Part shown: positions 27,657 to 36,190 of the stretch, one piece after another
Position numbering within the stretch: position 1 is the stretch's first letter
Layout of the letters: every line of letters starts with the position of its first letter
Assembly (NCBI GenBank): GCA_910578405.1
Contig: CAJTQO010000018.1
Coordinates: 327 to 64,326, forward strand
Direction: 5' to 3'
Origin: an uncultured Lachnospiraceae bacterium
GTDB taxonomy: Bacteria > Bacillota > Clostridia > Lachnospirales > Lachnospiraceae
Length of the DNA: 64,000 nt
Translations under genes and position numbers: made by a program
Notes under the pieces: generated by a model
The model's input: the letters and a program-made list of their open reading frames with translations, nothing else
Database searches by the model: none
Told to the model about the DNA's origin: nothing

Positions 27657-28533
27657 AGCCAGCCACCTCCGTTTCGCTGATAAATATTTCCTCTAAAGAA
27701 AGGGGGAGCGCCTCAAAAAATACCGTATCCACCGTGGCAAAATGGGCAACCGCTTCCTCCCTCCCGCCTCGTACGGTCAAAGTATATAAAGAGCCCCGCT
27801 CCTCTTGTTTGACAATTTCCAGCCCTTCCATTGCTTTTGCCGCGTCTTCCTGCGTGCGGAACACACATTGTATTTTCTGGATGTTGCATTTCATGTCTTC
27901 CAAATCTTTGGATAACAGCACGCCACCCTTGTGCAGCAAGCCTACGTGGTCACAAATATCTTCCAGTTCCCGCAAGTTGTGGGAAGCAATAACCGGAGTC
28001 AGCCCGCGGCTTTCCATTTCCTGGGCAAATATGCTTTTTATCCCCTGCCGCATCACCGGATCCAGACCGTCAAACGTCTCATCGCACAACAAATACTTTG
28101 TACCGGAACAAATGCCGCATAACAGGGCAAGCTGTTTTTTCATCCCTTTAGAAAAGGTATTCACCTTCCTCTTTTTATCCAGGCCAAATTTCTCCAGATA
28201 AGAATAAAAATCCTCTCTATGGAACTCTTCATAAACTGTGGAAAAATACTTTTCCATCTCCACGGCATTGGCATTGGCGAAAAAATAAGGTTCATCCGCT
28301 ATAAAGAATACTTTCTTCTTCGCCTCTATATTGTCAAACGCAGGAATGCCGTCTATTGTTATCCCCCCGTCGTCTGCTTTCAGAACGCCCGCTATCATTC
28401 GCAGCACCGTGCTTTTCCCGGCCCCGTTGGTGCCAATCAGTCCAAATAAAGTGTTCTCTTTTACCGTGACGCTGACCCGGTCTACGGCTTGTATGTTTTC
28501 AAAAGACTTGCTGATATTAGTGACCTCAATCAT
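27628..28533 (-). CDS. ABC transporter ATP-binding protein (301 aa)
   Basis: Nucleotide-binding subunit for the large permease downstream. Walker A GTNGAGKST near residue 35, signature TFSKGMKKQLAL, Walker B LLCDETFDGLD and switch His in VIASHNLREL. The last 85 residues form a regulatory tail. ATG 28533 is chosen because AGGAGA precedes it and MIEVTNISKSF is the typical family beginning; a longer in-frame extension translates the repetitive leader into a run of Arg/Thr/Glu/Ile and is unlikely to be made. Confidence 0.92.
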   Translation of the reverse strand: MIEVTNISKSFENIQAVDRVSVTVKENTLFGLIGTNGAGKSTVLRMIAGVLKADDGGITIDGIPAFDNIEAKKKVFFIADEPYFFANANAVEMEKYFSTVYEEFHREDFYSYLEKFGLDKKRKVNTFSKGMKKQLALLCGICSGTKYLLCDETFDGLDPVMRQGIKSIFAQEMESRGLTPVIASHNLRELEDICDHVGLLHKGGVLLSKDLEDMKCNIQKIQCVFRTQEDAAKAMEGLEIVKQEERGSLYTLTVRGGREEAVAHFATVDTVFFEALPLSLEEIFISETEVAGYDVKKLILG

Positions 28534-28545
28534 ACGCATTCTCCT

Positions 28546-28606
28546 ATTCCAATTTTTTATTTCCGTTCTTATTTCCGTTCTTATTCCAGTTCTCTTCCGG
28601 TTTTTC
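28546..28606 (-). repeat. Degenerate 12-bp tandem repeats in the ABC leader
   Basis: Five or so consecutive 12-bp units related to TATTCCAGTTCT (plus-strand sense) fill the leader between the GntR and ATPase genes; two adjacent units are identical (TATTTCCGTTCT twice). The unit nearest the gene contains the AACTGGAATAGGAG-type leader motif that recurs elsewhere in the window. Confidence 0.7.
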
Positions 28607-28645
28607 TTCCTGCTTCCGTATCCGTAAACCAAATTCCCGGACTTC

Positions 28646-29005
28646 TTATCCATCCAATTGGTTCAGCCAGTCCATAAAATCGGATTTTGCCATGCCCAAT
28701 TCTTTTCCTTCCTGGTATAGCTCTTTCAGTCGCTTTTTCAGCTCTTCTTTCCTTCCATTCAAAAGATTTCCATTGTCAGATATGAAATTCCCTCTGCCCT
28801 TTACTGCATAAATGTAGCCCTGGCGTTCCAGCTCCGCATAGGCTTTCTGAATGGTATTGGGATTGATGGACAGATCCATGGCAAGGCTCCTTACCGATGG
28901 CATCTGCTCCCCTTTCTCCAGAATGCCTTTCAATATGAGAAGCTTGAATTTCTCAACTACCTGCTCGTAAATGGGCCGGGCGTCTTTGTAGTCCAGAATG
29001 ATCAT
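28646..29005 (-). CDS. GntR family regulator, YtrA-like (119 aa)
   Basis: The same layout as the regulator at 4599-4970: winged helix (PIYEQVVEKFKLLILKG, MPSVRSLAMDLSINPNTIQK, LERQGYIYAVKGRGNFIS) plus a 45-residue helical tail. ATG 29005 is supported by AAAGGAGAG. It heads the operon with the ATPase and 704-residue permease and probably binds the palindrome at 29200-29222. The long leader between (195 nt) holds paired repeats (29044-29131). Confidence 0.93.
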   Translation of the reverse strand: MIILDYKDARPIYEQVVEKFKLLILKGILEKGEQMPSVRSLAMDLSINPNTIQKAYAELERQGYIYAVKGRGNFISDNGNLLNGRKEELKKRLKELYQEGKELGMAKSDFMDWLNQLDG

Positions 29006-29043
29006 ATGCTCTCCTTTCTTTATTCCAGTCCCGCTTTTCTTTC

Positions 29044-29131
29044 TTCCAATTCCGCGCCCTTCGCATAAATGCCCTTTCCGGCATCCCTTCTTTGGACGCT
29101 GTTTTTCCGGTTCCGTGCCTTTCGCATAAAT
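29044..29131 (-). repeat. Paired 27-bp leader repeats upstream of the GntR gene
   Basis: 29044-29070 and 29105-29131 match at 23 of 27 positions (TTCCRRTTCCG core, TTCGCATAAAT end), 61 bp apart in the untranslated leader. Another pair with the same TTCCRGTT beginning is found upstream of the DegV gene (46324-46424). Confidence 0.75.
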
Positions 29132-29199
29132 CGAAAGGTGGCCCATTTTATTCTCCCGCTTTTTCCTGTATTTACGTTTGTATGTTTCATAAGTATGCT

Positions 29200-29253
29200 G
29201 TGTATTATCACAACTAATACACTTAATATACAATAAAGGGAAAGCCATGTCAA
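29200..29253 (-). promoter_or_regulatory. Promoter and operator of the second GntR-ABC operon
   Basis: On the minus strand, TTGACA (29248-29253), exactly 17 nt spacer, TATATT (29225-29230). Immediately downstream is a perfect inverted repeat GTGTATTA-N7-TAATACAC (29200-29222) spanning the expected transcription start. This is a good match to the palindromic operators of YtrA-type GntR repressors (TGTATTA-like half sites). Auto-repression by the 28646-29005 product is inferred. Confidence 0.85.
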
Positions 29254-29330
29254 GTAAAAATTTCCATCTGTGCCGTTGCCGTTTTTGGCTAAAGCCACAC
29301 AGATAGATTTTCCCATGGCTTCCCCTATCC

Positions 29331-32300
29331 TTATCCCTTCAGCAGGCGCAGTTCCTTTGCAGCATCATCATTTCCCCTGCCGCTACATGCAATCGCCTGC
29401 TCAAAATGCCGGATGGCTTCCTCCACCTTCCCTTCGTGAAGGGCCATATACCCTTTGCATTCCAGTTCTTCCGTGCATCCTTTCCTGGCGCAGTTCCAAC
29501 ACCATTTCGATTTTACCATCCGCTCCAGATATTCCCTGGCTTTTTCATATTCCCCACAAAAATAAGAAACGGTAAACAGGCAATAAATATTTGCTTTTCC
29601 ACAAGAGCAGTCTCCTGCATACAATTCTTCCGCATCTCTGCCCAAATCCCCGCAATCCGCATACAGCAGCTCCAGGCTCTCCCGGTGCAGCGCCTGGTAT
29701 TCCTTCGCCTGCTCCAAATCCCCCAGCCGCCAGCAGCAGCGCATCAATTCCCGCAAAATCCGGCGGTAATCATTGCTGTCTTTTCCTGCCTGCGTCTGCC
29801 GCGCCTCCTCCAACGCTTTTTGGAAATAAACCAGTCCGGTTTCCTGCTCCATCAGATAATTGGCATAACAATAGGCTATCTGCATATACGCCCCCTGTCT
29901 GCCCCCATGGCTTTCCTTCAAGTTTGCCGCCCCTTCCCCTTCCAAGAGCCCTACCGCCTCTTCGGCTCTGCGTCGCAGTTCCGTCTTGCTGGCATATTTC
30001 TGGTACAAATCCAGCAGGTCATCCAATCGGTTGCCCTCATCCTCCCAGTTATTGCATACATATTCCGTCAGCGATGTTCCTCCGTAACGCTTCCCAAGAG
30101 TTTCCAACGCCTTTTCCCATTTCTTTAGTACTCCATAATAATAGGCAATGTAACCAAGATTAATTTTACGCCCTTCTTCCGTCTGCATCTGGTTCATTAC
30201 ACCCCTAAACCAATTCAGCCCTCGCCGGTATTGCCGTGTTTCGCAGAAAAAGTCATGCATCTGGGAATAGCCATATTTATAGTCTTTCCCGTCCCTGCGG
30301 TCGGCTTCAATACCCTTGCGGTAGAAAAAGGTAGCCGCTTCCCGCCTGCCCAGCATCTCTAAAAGGAATGCCTTATGCCCCCAATTCCTGCTGACCGTCA
30401 CATCTTCTAACGCCCGTTCTATTTCTTCCAGCGCAAGCTCATACTCCCTGCGCCTGGCGTGGAAATCGGACAACTGCCAAAGCTCTCTTGGATTCTCCCC
30501 AAACTTTTCCAAATGAAGGTTCAAATAATGCATGGATTTTTCATAGTATTCTTCTTGCGCCGCCCAGGAATATTTCCAACGGTACAGCCAGACAATCCGC
30601 CATATAAAATCATATTCATCCGGATTTTTTTCATGGGCTTTTATGTAATACCGGATGGCTTCCTCCCACTTGGCATGGCTCTCCAAACTCCGTGCAATAT
30701 AATAATACATCCACTCAAAATCCATTCCCCGTTCTTCGCAGATTTTCAAATGTTCATAAGCCGGTTTGGCGTCCTCAAAATACTCCACATACAGCCGCCC
30801 CAGGAAATACCGGTTCCGCAAGTTATCCGACAGCTCCACGGAACGCTTTGCCCAAGTCTCCATATTGCCTATATGACGGAATTCTTCCGCATTTTCCTCA
30901 TCATGGATATAAACCCGCTGCAGATAAACATCGGACAGTGTCTTTGCATCCACCTCCTTCTCTTCTTCCATCTGCGCAATGAGTTCTCCGGCATAGGCGT
31001 CCGCCTGCTTTAGCTCTTGCGCATCCTTTGCCATCCGCTCCATCAATTCTAACCGCCGCAGCCGCAGATAATAACTGCTTACTTCCGCTTCTTGCGCCTG
31101 TTTCAAAATGCTCTCTACTTCGCTGTACTGTCGGTATTCCCAAAATACCCTTGCGGCGCGTTCGTAAATTTCCGGCATCCCGTTGTAAATTTCTTTTGCC
31201 TGATAGAAACTGTCCACTACTTCCTGCGCCTTCCCTAACCCTTCATAGGCTTCCTGCGCATAATAATACGCCCAAAAATAGCCGTTATCCACCGCTTTCA
31301 TTTTCCCGCAAAGCTCCAGCATACCCTCATAATCTTTCAGTTCACGGAAAAACAGCAGTTTTGCCAGCAGAAAATCAATTTCCTCCGGCTGCAGCGACAC
31401 GGCCTGGTCAAAAGCCTCCTGCGCCGCCTTTTTCAGCCGCTGCGCCTCTTCGCCTTCTTGGTCTTCCAGCTTTGCATAACCCATCTGGAACGCCTTGCCC
31501 TCCATCTCATAGCTTTGCGCTACCCAATAACTATTGGATTCCTTGCTTTTGCCTTCTTCCTGACATGCACCCTCTTCCTCTGCCAGACATTTCCTCCACG
31601 CTTCCGCTTCCGCTTTTGTTTCTTCCCCCAAGCCACAGGACATAAAAAGCACAGTCCTCACCTGACGGCACTTTACCGTATCTTCTTCCAATAACGGATG
31701 CTGCCGGAAAAACTCCAAGCCATCTTCTTCCCGTCCATTTTGAATATAAGCCCAGGCCAGGGATATCGCAGTCTTTACAGACATCTCATCTGCCTTTTCC
31801 CCGCTATAGAGCGTTATCATCTCCGTATTGCATTGTTCCAACAGTTCAAACGCTTTCTGCGTATTATAATATTTTCTGGCCTGTTGGGCATATTCCCTGC
31901 CTTCCTCCCACTCCTGCTTCCTGATGCAAAGCTCAGCCAGAGCAATGGAAGCTTTGTAAATATCCTCCCCAAACAAATCTTTCTGCTCTAACAGGCTATG
32001 GTAAACCCCAGACGCTTCCTCTTCCTCCCCGCACTCCTTCAGCACATCTGCGCCTGCCAACAGCATCCTCCTGTCCTTTTCCCCGCCTTCCCAAAGGGTA
32101 TGAACCATCTGCACAGCTTCTTCCTTTTGTCCGCAGGCTGACTGATACTTTGCCTTTTCCATGTCATACCATGGATGGGAAATGCCAAAACCGTCCATAA
32201 AAACAAATTTCTGCCCAATTTTCTTCAACCATCCTTCCCTGTCCTCTTCCTCCTGGGACATCAGGCTGGCCAATTCGTTGTACTGGTTAATAAAAGCGTC

Positions 32301-32855
32301 ATAATCCGCTGTGTCTTCCCCTTCCAGCTTATCAAAAGGGAAGTCTGTGCCTTCTACGCCCTCCTCGCATTTCCATACCATAAAATCCACAAAATTCTCA
32401 GGAAGGCGTTCCTTGAATTCTTCCGCATTTGCCACAATTCCAAATACGTGGTCAAACACTCTCCAAACGGCTGCAGGCACCCGGTAATTGTCGGCCAGAT
32501 AGCCAAAAAACCTCCATTTGGTTTCTTCCCCCAGTTCCAGGTCGTCCAACAAATCATTTTTCAAAAGACGCTCCCAAGCCTTCACATCCAAACGGCTGGA
32601 AAGAGAGCGGTAAATCCCCTCCGCTTCTTTTAAAAACAAACTCACAGGGCTGTCCGGATCTGCCTCATTTTCCGTTTCTTCCTGCTGCCTGGCCAGCGAA
32701 AGCGCACGCTCGTAAGCCTCCCGCAGCCTTTTAAATCCTTCCGGGTTATCCTCCGGGTTCACCGAAACTAACTTGCTCCGGTATGCCTCCCGAATCCGCT
32801 CCTCCTCCTTTGTCTCTTCTATTCCTAATATTTCAAAAATCCTTTGACGGTCCAT
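29331..32855 (-). CDS. Large J-domain-like, TPR-rich protein (1174 aa)
   Basis: The first 60 residues fold like a DnaJ J-domain (RIFEILGIEETKEEERIREA, FKRLREAYERAL), but the HPD tripeptide that activates Hsp70 is replaced by NPEDNPE. The remaining 1100 residues are an alpha-helical solenoid with many TPR-like units (LAELCIRKQEWEEGREYAQQ, EAIRYYIKAHEKNPDEYDF, ALEEIERALEDV). A Cys pair cluster (CSCGKANIYC, CWNCARKGC) sits near the C-terminus. ATG 32855 follows a G-rich leader; GTG 32864 is possible. It is transcribed alone. A scaffold or chaperone-like role is plausible, but ability to stimulate DnaK is doubtful. Confidence 0.85.
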   Translation of the reverse strand: MDRQRIFEILGIEETKEEERIREAYRSKLVSVNPEDNPEGFKRLREAYERALSLARQQEETENEADPDSPVSLFLKEAEGIYRSLSSRLDVKAWERLLKNDLLDDLELGEETKWRFFGYLADNYRVPAAVWRVFDHVFGIVANAEEFKERLPENFVDFMVWKCEEGVEGTDFPFDKLEGEDTADYDAFINQYNELASLMSQEEEDREGWLKKIGQKFVFMDGFGISHPWYDMEKAKYQSACGQKEEAVQMVHTLWEGGEKDRRMLLAGADVLKECGEEEEASGVYHSLLEQKDLFGEDIYKASIALAELCIRKQEWEEGREYAQQARKYYNTQKAFELLEQCNTEMITLYSGEKADEMSVKTAISLAWAYIQNGREEDGLEFFRQHPLLEEDTVKCRQVRTVLFMSCGLGEETKAEAEAWRKCLAEEEGACQEEGKSKESNSYWVAQSYEMEGKAFQMGYAKLEDQEGEEAQRLKKAAQEAFDQAVSLQPEEIDFLLAKLLFFRELKDYEGMLELCGKMKAVDNGYFWAYYYAQEAYEGLGKAQEVVDSFYQAKEIYNGMPEIYERAARVFWEYRQYSEVESILKQAQEAEVSSYYLRLRRLELMERMAKDAQELKQADAYAGELIAQMEEEKEVDAKTLSDVYLQRVYIHDEENAEEFRHIGNMETWAKRSVELSDNLRNRYFLGRLYVEYFEDAKPAYEHLKICEERGMDFEWMYYYIARSLESHAKWEEAIRYYIKAHEKNPDEYDFIWRIVWLYRWKYSWAAQEEYYEKSMHYLNLHLEKFGENPRELWQLSDFHARRREYELALEEIERALEDVTVSRNWGHKAFLLEMLGRREAATFFYRKGIEADRRDGKDYKYGYSQMHDFFCETRQYRRGLNWFRGVMNQMQTEEGRKINLGYIAYYYGVLKKWEKALETLGKRYGGTSLTEYVCNNWEDEGNRLDDLLDLYQKYASKTELRRRAEEAVGLLEGEGAANLKESHGGRQGAYMQIAYCYANYLMEQETGLVYFQKALEEARQTQAGKDSNDYRRILRELMRCCWRLGDLEQAKEYQALHRESLELLYADCGDLGRDAEELYAGDCSCGKANIYCLFTVSYFCGEYEKAREYLERMVKSKWCWNCARKGCTEELECKGYMALHEGKVEEAIRHFEQAIACSGRGNDDAAKELRLLKG

Positions 32856-33189
32856 CCCGCTCACCCCATCCCTTCCCTTATACCTTAATTTTCCCCTTCC
32901 TGCCTCTCTTGCGCTATAACCATAACTACGGCAATCACATTCTGTTCTGTTCCGTTTCATTATAAAGGTTTTTCCGGTAGGTGTAAAGACTGTGTTACCC
33001 CCCTACGCTGCCTTTGGACGCCCTGTAGCGCTGAATTTACTGGAATTGTCCAATCGCAATCATGCCTTTATCTTCCCCAGCTTCAAACCCTAATAAGGAA
33101 TAGCCGTCTGTTCCGTCTTATCAGGAAGTAGCCGGGGCTGCGTCTTGTCAGTTTCCTATTATCCGTAAAGTTTAGGTTTTTATGAAAAA

Positions 33190-33283
33190 AGGCTGCCGCA
33201 ATAAGGCTTAAAATGCAGGATATGGCATTCCTCAGAAGATAAATCCCTACATCCTGCATTTCAGCTCCTTACTGCGACAGCCT
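33190..33283 (-). terminator. Long-stem terminator of gpmI
   Basis: An imperfect hairpin of about 94 nt: AGGCTGCCGCA... pairs with ...TGCGACAGCCT, followed inward by TAAGG/CCTTA and ATGCAGGAT/ATCCTGCAT. On the minus strand the stem ends in GGCAGCC and then six T. It is 48 nt past the gpmI stop. The stem is far longer than a normal terminator. The rest of the gap (32856-33189) holds nothing I can support apart from a short open stretch at about 33040-33120. Confidence 0.75.
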
Positions 33284-33330
33284 CATCACTGTCCGCTTTC
33301 ATGTATAAAAACGAAACAATGGTTTCGGCC

Positions 33331-34875
33331 CTATTTCTTAATCAACAGAGATTTCCCTGTCATTTCCCCAGGTTGTTCCTTGCCCATAATCTCTATCATG
33401 GTCGGAATGATATCCGCAAGGCATCCGCCTTCCCGCAACGTGTAAGCAGAATCGTAATTTACCAGGATAAACGGCACCGGGTTCGTTGTATGCGCTGTAA
33501 ATGGCGCGCCAGTCTCATAATCCACCAACTGTTCCGCATTGCCATGGTCTGCGCAGATAAACATAACGCCGTCCACTTCTTTCAAAGCGTCCACTGCTTT
33601 GCCCACACATTCATCCACCGCTTCCACCGCTTTAATAGCCGCCGCTTCCACGCCAGTATGCCCTACCATGTCCGGGTTGGCGAAATTAATAATAATCACA
33701 TCATATTTGCCGGATTTGATTGCCTCCACCAACTTATCGCATACTTCATAGGCGCTCATCTGTGGCTTCAAGTCATAGGTGGCCACATCTTTCGGGGAAT
33801 TTACTAAAATTCGCTCCTCTCCTTCGTTGGGTTCTTCCACGCCGCCATTGAAAAAGAAAGTGACATGGGCATATTTTTCGGTTTCCGCAATCCTTGCCTG
33901 CGTCATATGGTTTGCCGCCAGCCATTCGCCAAAGGTATTGGTAACGGAAATCTTATGGAAAGCCACTTCCTTATTGGGGATAGTAGGGTCATAATCCGAA
34001 AAGCACACGTAAGTAATATCCAGCCTGTCCCCTCTGTCAAAAGCCGTAAACGCATCGTCACAGAAACATCTGGTAATTTCCCTTGCCCGGTCAGGACGGA
34101 AATTAAAGAACACCACGGAATCCTTGGACTGAATCGTTGCAACCGGAACGCCATCCTTTACTACCACCGTAGGCTTTACAAACTCATCGCTTTCTCCCTT
34201 TTCATAGGACTGGGCAATGCCTTCCGGGCCGCTTCCGGCCGTCAGCCCTTCCCCTTTGGTCAATGCATCGTAAGCCAATTTCACGCGGTCATAGTTGTTA
34301 TCCCTGTCCATGGCATAATAACGCCCCATCACCGACGCTACCTCGCCGACGCCGATTTCTTTCATTTTTGCTTCCAGCTCTTCCACAAATCCCTTACCGC
34401 TTTCCGGAGGCGTATCCCTGCCGTCCAGGAAGCAATGCACGTATACTTTGGACAGCCCGTTCCTTTTGGCCAAATCCAATAAACCGTAAATATGGGTATT
34501 GTGGCTGTGTACGCCGCCATCAGACACCAGGCCGAACATATGCAGGGCCGAATCATGTTCCTTACAGTTCCTTACCGCATCCTTCAAAGCCGGGTTTTCA
34601 AAGAATGTCCCGTCCTGAATCTCCTTTGTAATTCTGGTCAGCTCCTGATAAACAATACGGCCCGCGCCCATATTCAAATGCCCTACCTCTGAATTGCCCA
34701 TCTGCCCGTCCGGAAGCCCTACTGCCATGCCGCTGGCATTTCCTTTTACAAAAGGGCATTCCGCCATCAATTTGTCCATCACTGGCGTTTTCGCCTCCGC
34801 CACGGCATTGCCGTCTTTCCTTTCATTCAGGCCGTAACCATCCAAAATCATTAATACTGTCGGTTTCTTGCTCAT
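33331..34875 (-). CDS. gpmI: 2,3-bisphosphoglycerate-independent phosphoglycerate mutase
   Basis: Glycolytic enzyme (514 aa) interconverting 3- and 2-phosphoglycerate with two Mn2+ ions. Alkaline-phosphatase-superfamily motifs are intact: metal-binding LMILDGYG, the phosphorylated Ser in MGNSEVGHLNMGAGR near residue 62, DGGVHSH, MGRYYAMDRD, RPDRARE, ANPDMVGHTG and ADHGNAE. Length is standard. With eno in the same window it covers two consecutive glycolytic steps, but the genes are not adjacent. The leader (34876-35000) is very GC-rich and can form CCGCCCGG/CCGGGCGG-type hairpins. Confidence 0.97.
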   Translation of the reverse strand: MSKKPTVLMILDGYGLNERKDGNAVAEAKTPVMDKLMAECPFVKGNASGMAVGLPDGQMGNSEVGHLNMGAGRIVYQELTRITKEIQDGTFFENPALKDAVRNCKEHDSALHMFGLVSDGGVHSHNTHIYGLLDLAKRNGLSKVYVHCFLDGRDTPPESGKGFVEELEAKMKEIGVGEVASVMGRYYAMDRDNNYDRVKLAYDALTKGEGLTAGSGPEGIAQSYEKGESDEFVKPTVVVKDGVPVATIQSKDSVVFFNFRPDRAREITRCFCDDAFTAFDRGDRLDITYVCFSDYDPTIPNKEVAFHKISVTNTFGEWLAANHMTQARIAETEKYAHVTFFFNGGVEEPNEGEERILVNSPKDVATYDLKPQMSAYEVCDKLVEAIKSGKYDVIIINFANPDMVGHTGVEAAAIKAVEAVDECVGKAVDALKEVDGVMFICADHGNAEQLVDYETGAPFTAHTTNPVPFILVNYDSAYTLREGGCLADIIPTMIEIMGKEQPGEMTGKSLLIKK

Positions 34876-35000
34876 ACTGCACTCTCCTTTTATCCTTATA
34901 TTTTAACCCGCCGCCAGGCGGGGACCGGACTATGGCCTGACCGCCGGGCGCCTTTTGGGCCGGGCGGTTTTCCATTGGCTTGTACGTTTCCCCGTCTGCA

Positions 35001-35029
35001 ATTATACATGTTTTTTCCGGAAATGTAAA
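35001..35029 (-). promoter_or_regulatory. Promoter of gpmI
   Basis: TTTACA (35024-35029), 17-nt spacer, TATAAT (35001-35006) on the minus strand, about 125 nt upstream of the start codon. It is a near-consensus vegetative promoter, which suits a housekeeping glycolytic gene. Confidence 0.75.
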
Positions 35030-35099
35030 TATCTTTGCCGCCGCCCCGCCTGATTTTTTCTTATTGCCGCCGCCATCACGCACGCCTCCCCTCTCCCAT

Positions 35100-35108
35100 C
35101 ATATAATA
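35100..35108 (+). promoter_or_regulatory. Possible mother-cell sigma -10 element of cotJ
   Basis: CATATAATA lies 36 nt upstream of the cotJA start. It matches the -10 patterns of the mother-cell sigma factors (sigma-E CATAYAAT, sigma-K CATANNNTA). No good sigma-E -35 was seen, so the assignment rests on the -10 alone. In Bacillus subtilis the cotJ operon is under sigma-E. Confidence 0.45.
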
Positions 35109-35143
35109 TATTAAAAGTTCTCCGATTTTATGAAAGGAGCATT

Positions 35144-35314
35144 ATGCAGGATTACAATTTCAATGAATACTTTGACCGCTTCCCCCTGGCAATGGCATAT
35201 GTGCCTTGGCAGCATCTCACCCAAATCTATGAAGACCTGGATAAGGCATTCTGTACCGGCACCATCTTCCCTGAACTGACCAAACCGTTTACAGGAAGGA
35301 GATGCGTAAAATGA
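35144..35314 (+). CDS. cotJA: Spore coat associated protein CotJA (56 aa)
   Basis: Reads MQDYNFNEYFDRFPLAMAYV and continues PWQHLTQIYEDLDKAF, then GTIFPELTKPF, the CotJA pattern. CotJA is a small coat component needed to assemble CotJC into the spore coat. GAAAGGAGC lies just before the ATG. Its stop overlaps the cotJB start by 4 nt (ATGA), so the operon is translationally coupled. It is too short for usual ORF cut-offs but is certain from family and context. Confidence 0.93.
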   Translation: MQDYNFNEYFDRFPLAMAYVPWQHLTQIYEDLDKAFCTGTIFPELTKPFTGRRCVK

Positions 35315-35580
35315 ATTTTAAAATGAATACCGAACAGGAAAATATGCTGCATGATATCAGCGTCGTCGATTTTGTCACTGTGGAAATGGCAGAATACCTG
35401 GATACCCATCCCATGGATAGGGAAGCTATGGAGTATTTCAACCACTATATGCGCATGAAAAACCAGATGATGCGCGATTATGCCAACAAATACGGCCCCC
35501 TTTCCCTTTCGGTGGCGGACAACAGTTGTAAAGAATGGAAATGGGCTTTACAGCCCATGCCTTGGGAAGGAGGATGTTAG
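35311..35580 (+). CDS. cotJB: Spore coat protein CotJB (89 aa)
   Basis: Family features are clear: LHDISVVDFVTVEMAEYLDT, DREAMEYFNHYMRMKNQM, and a C-terminal WKWALQPMPWEGGC. The start at 35311 (ATGA overlap with cotJA) is preferred over 35302 because GGAAGGAG lies 9 nt upstream of the former and directly against the latter. CotJB cooperates with CotJA and CotJC in coat assembly in the mother cell. The cotJC start follows the stop after 3 nt. Confidence 0.93.
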   Translation: MNFKMNTEQENMLHDISVVDFVTVEMAEYLDTHPMDREAMEYFNHYMRMKNQMMRDYANKYGPLSLSVADNSCKEWKWALQPMPWEGGC

Positions 35581-35583
35581 CAT

Positions 35584-36138
35584 ATGTGGAATTATGAAAA
35601 AAGATTGCAGTACCCTGTAAAAATCACACAGCCCAATGCCAAACTGGCCCAAGTCATTATCAGTCAGTTCGGCGGGCCGGATGGTGAGCTGGCCGCTTCT
35701 ATGCGCTACCTGTCACAACGTTATACCATGCCCTTTAACGTTGCCGGGCTGTTGACGGATATCGGGACAGAAGAACTGGCGCATATGGAAATGATTTCCG
35801 CCATCGTCTACCAATTGACGAAAGATTTGTCCATGGATGAAATAGAATCCTATGGTTTTGACAAATATTATGTAGACCATACACTGGCTCTATGGCCTCA
35901 GTCTGCAGGCGGCGTCCCCTTTAACTCCTGTTTCTTCCAATCCAAAGGCGATGCCATTACCGATTTGACGGAAGATATGGCAGCCGAACAAAAAGCGCGT
36001 TCCACCTACGACAACATCCTGCGCTTAATCCACGACCAAGAAATATGTGACCCTATCCGCTTCCTGCGTGCAAGGGAAATCGTCCACTTCCAGCGTTTCG
36101 GTGAAGCAAATCGGGAAGATTGCAGTGAATTAGTATAG
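35584..36138 (+). CDS. cotJC: CotJC, manganese-catalase family, with C-terminus replaced by an inserted element (184 aa)
   Basis: A ferritin-like manganese catalase homologue of the spore coat. Residues 1-175 are normal (WNYEKRLQYPVKITQPNAK, ISQFGGPDGELAASMRYLSQ) and include likely metal ligands in EELAHMEM, AAEQKARS and AREIVHFQRF. After FGEA the native sequence stops: the last nine residues (NREDCSELV) are encoded by an inserted mobile element. The true 25-residue C-terminus lies at 42625-42703. The truncated protein keeps the apparent metal site but loses a tail ending NFYAFNPEFD that is conserved in the family as I recall it. Confidence 0.93.
   Translation: MWNYEKRLQYPVKITQPNAKLAQVIISQFGGPDGELAASMRYLSQRYTMPFNVAGLLTDIGTEELAHMEMISAIVYQLTKDLSMDEIESYGFDKYYVDHTLALWPQSAGGVPFNSCFFQSKGDAITDLTEDMAAEQKARSTYDNILRLIHDQEICDPIRFLRAREIVHFQRFGEANREDCSELV
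36094..36107 (+). repeat. Left copy of the 14-bp attachment core in cotJC
   Basis: CGTTTCGGTGAAGC, encoding RFGEA within cotJC. An identical copy is at 42611-42624, 6517 bp away, with unrelated flanks on the element side. Strand exchange by the serine recombinase must have occurred within this core. Confidence 0.85.
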
Positions 36139-36190
36139 TGTACTTGCCTCCTCTCATAAAATTTAGAAAAACCGTCAAAGAAGAAAGCAT

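Noticed and set aside
33040..33120. Minus-strand stretch of 26 open codons ending AGEDKGMIAIGQFQ that could be a gene remnant
   Set aside because: Too short, bounded by a stop and without any recognised family; could be chance.
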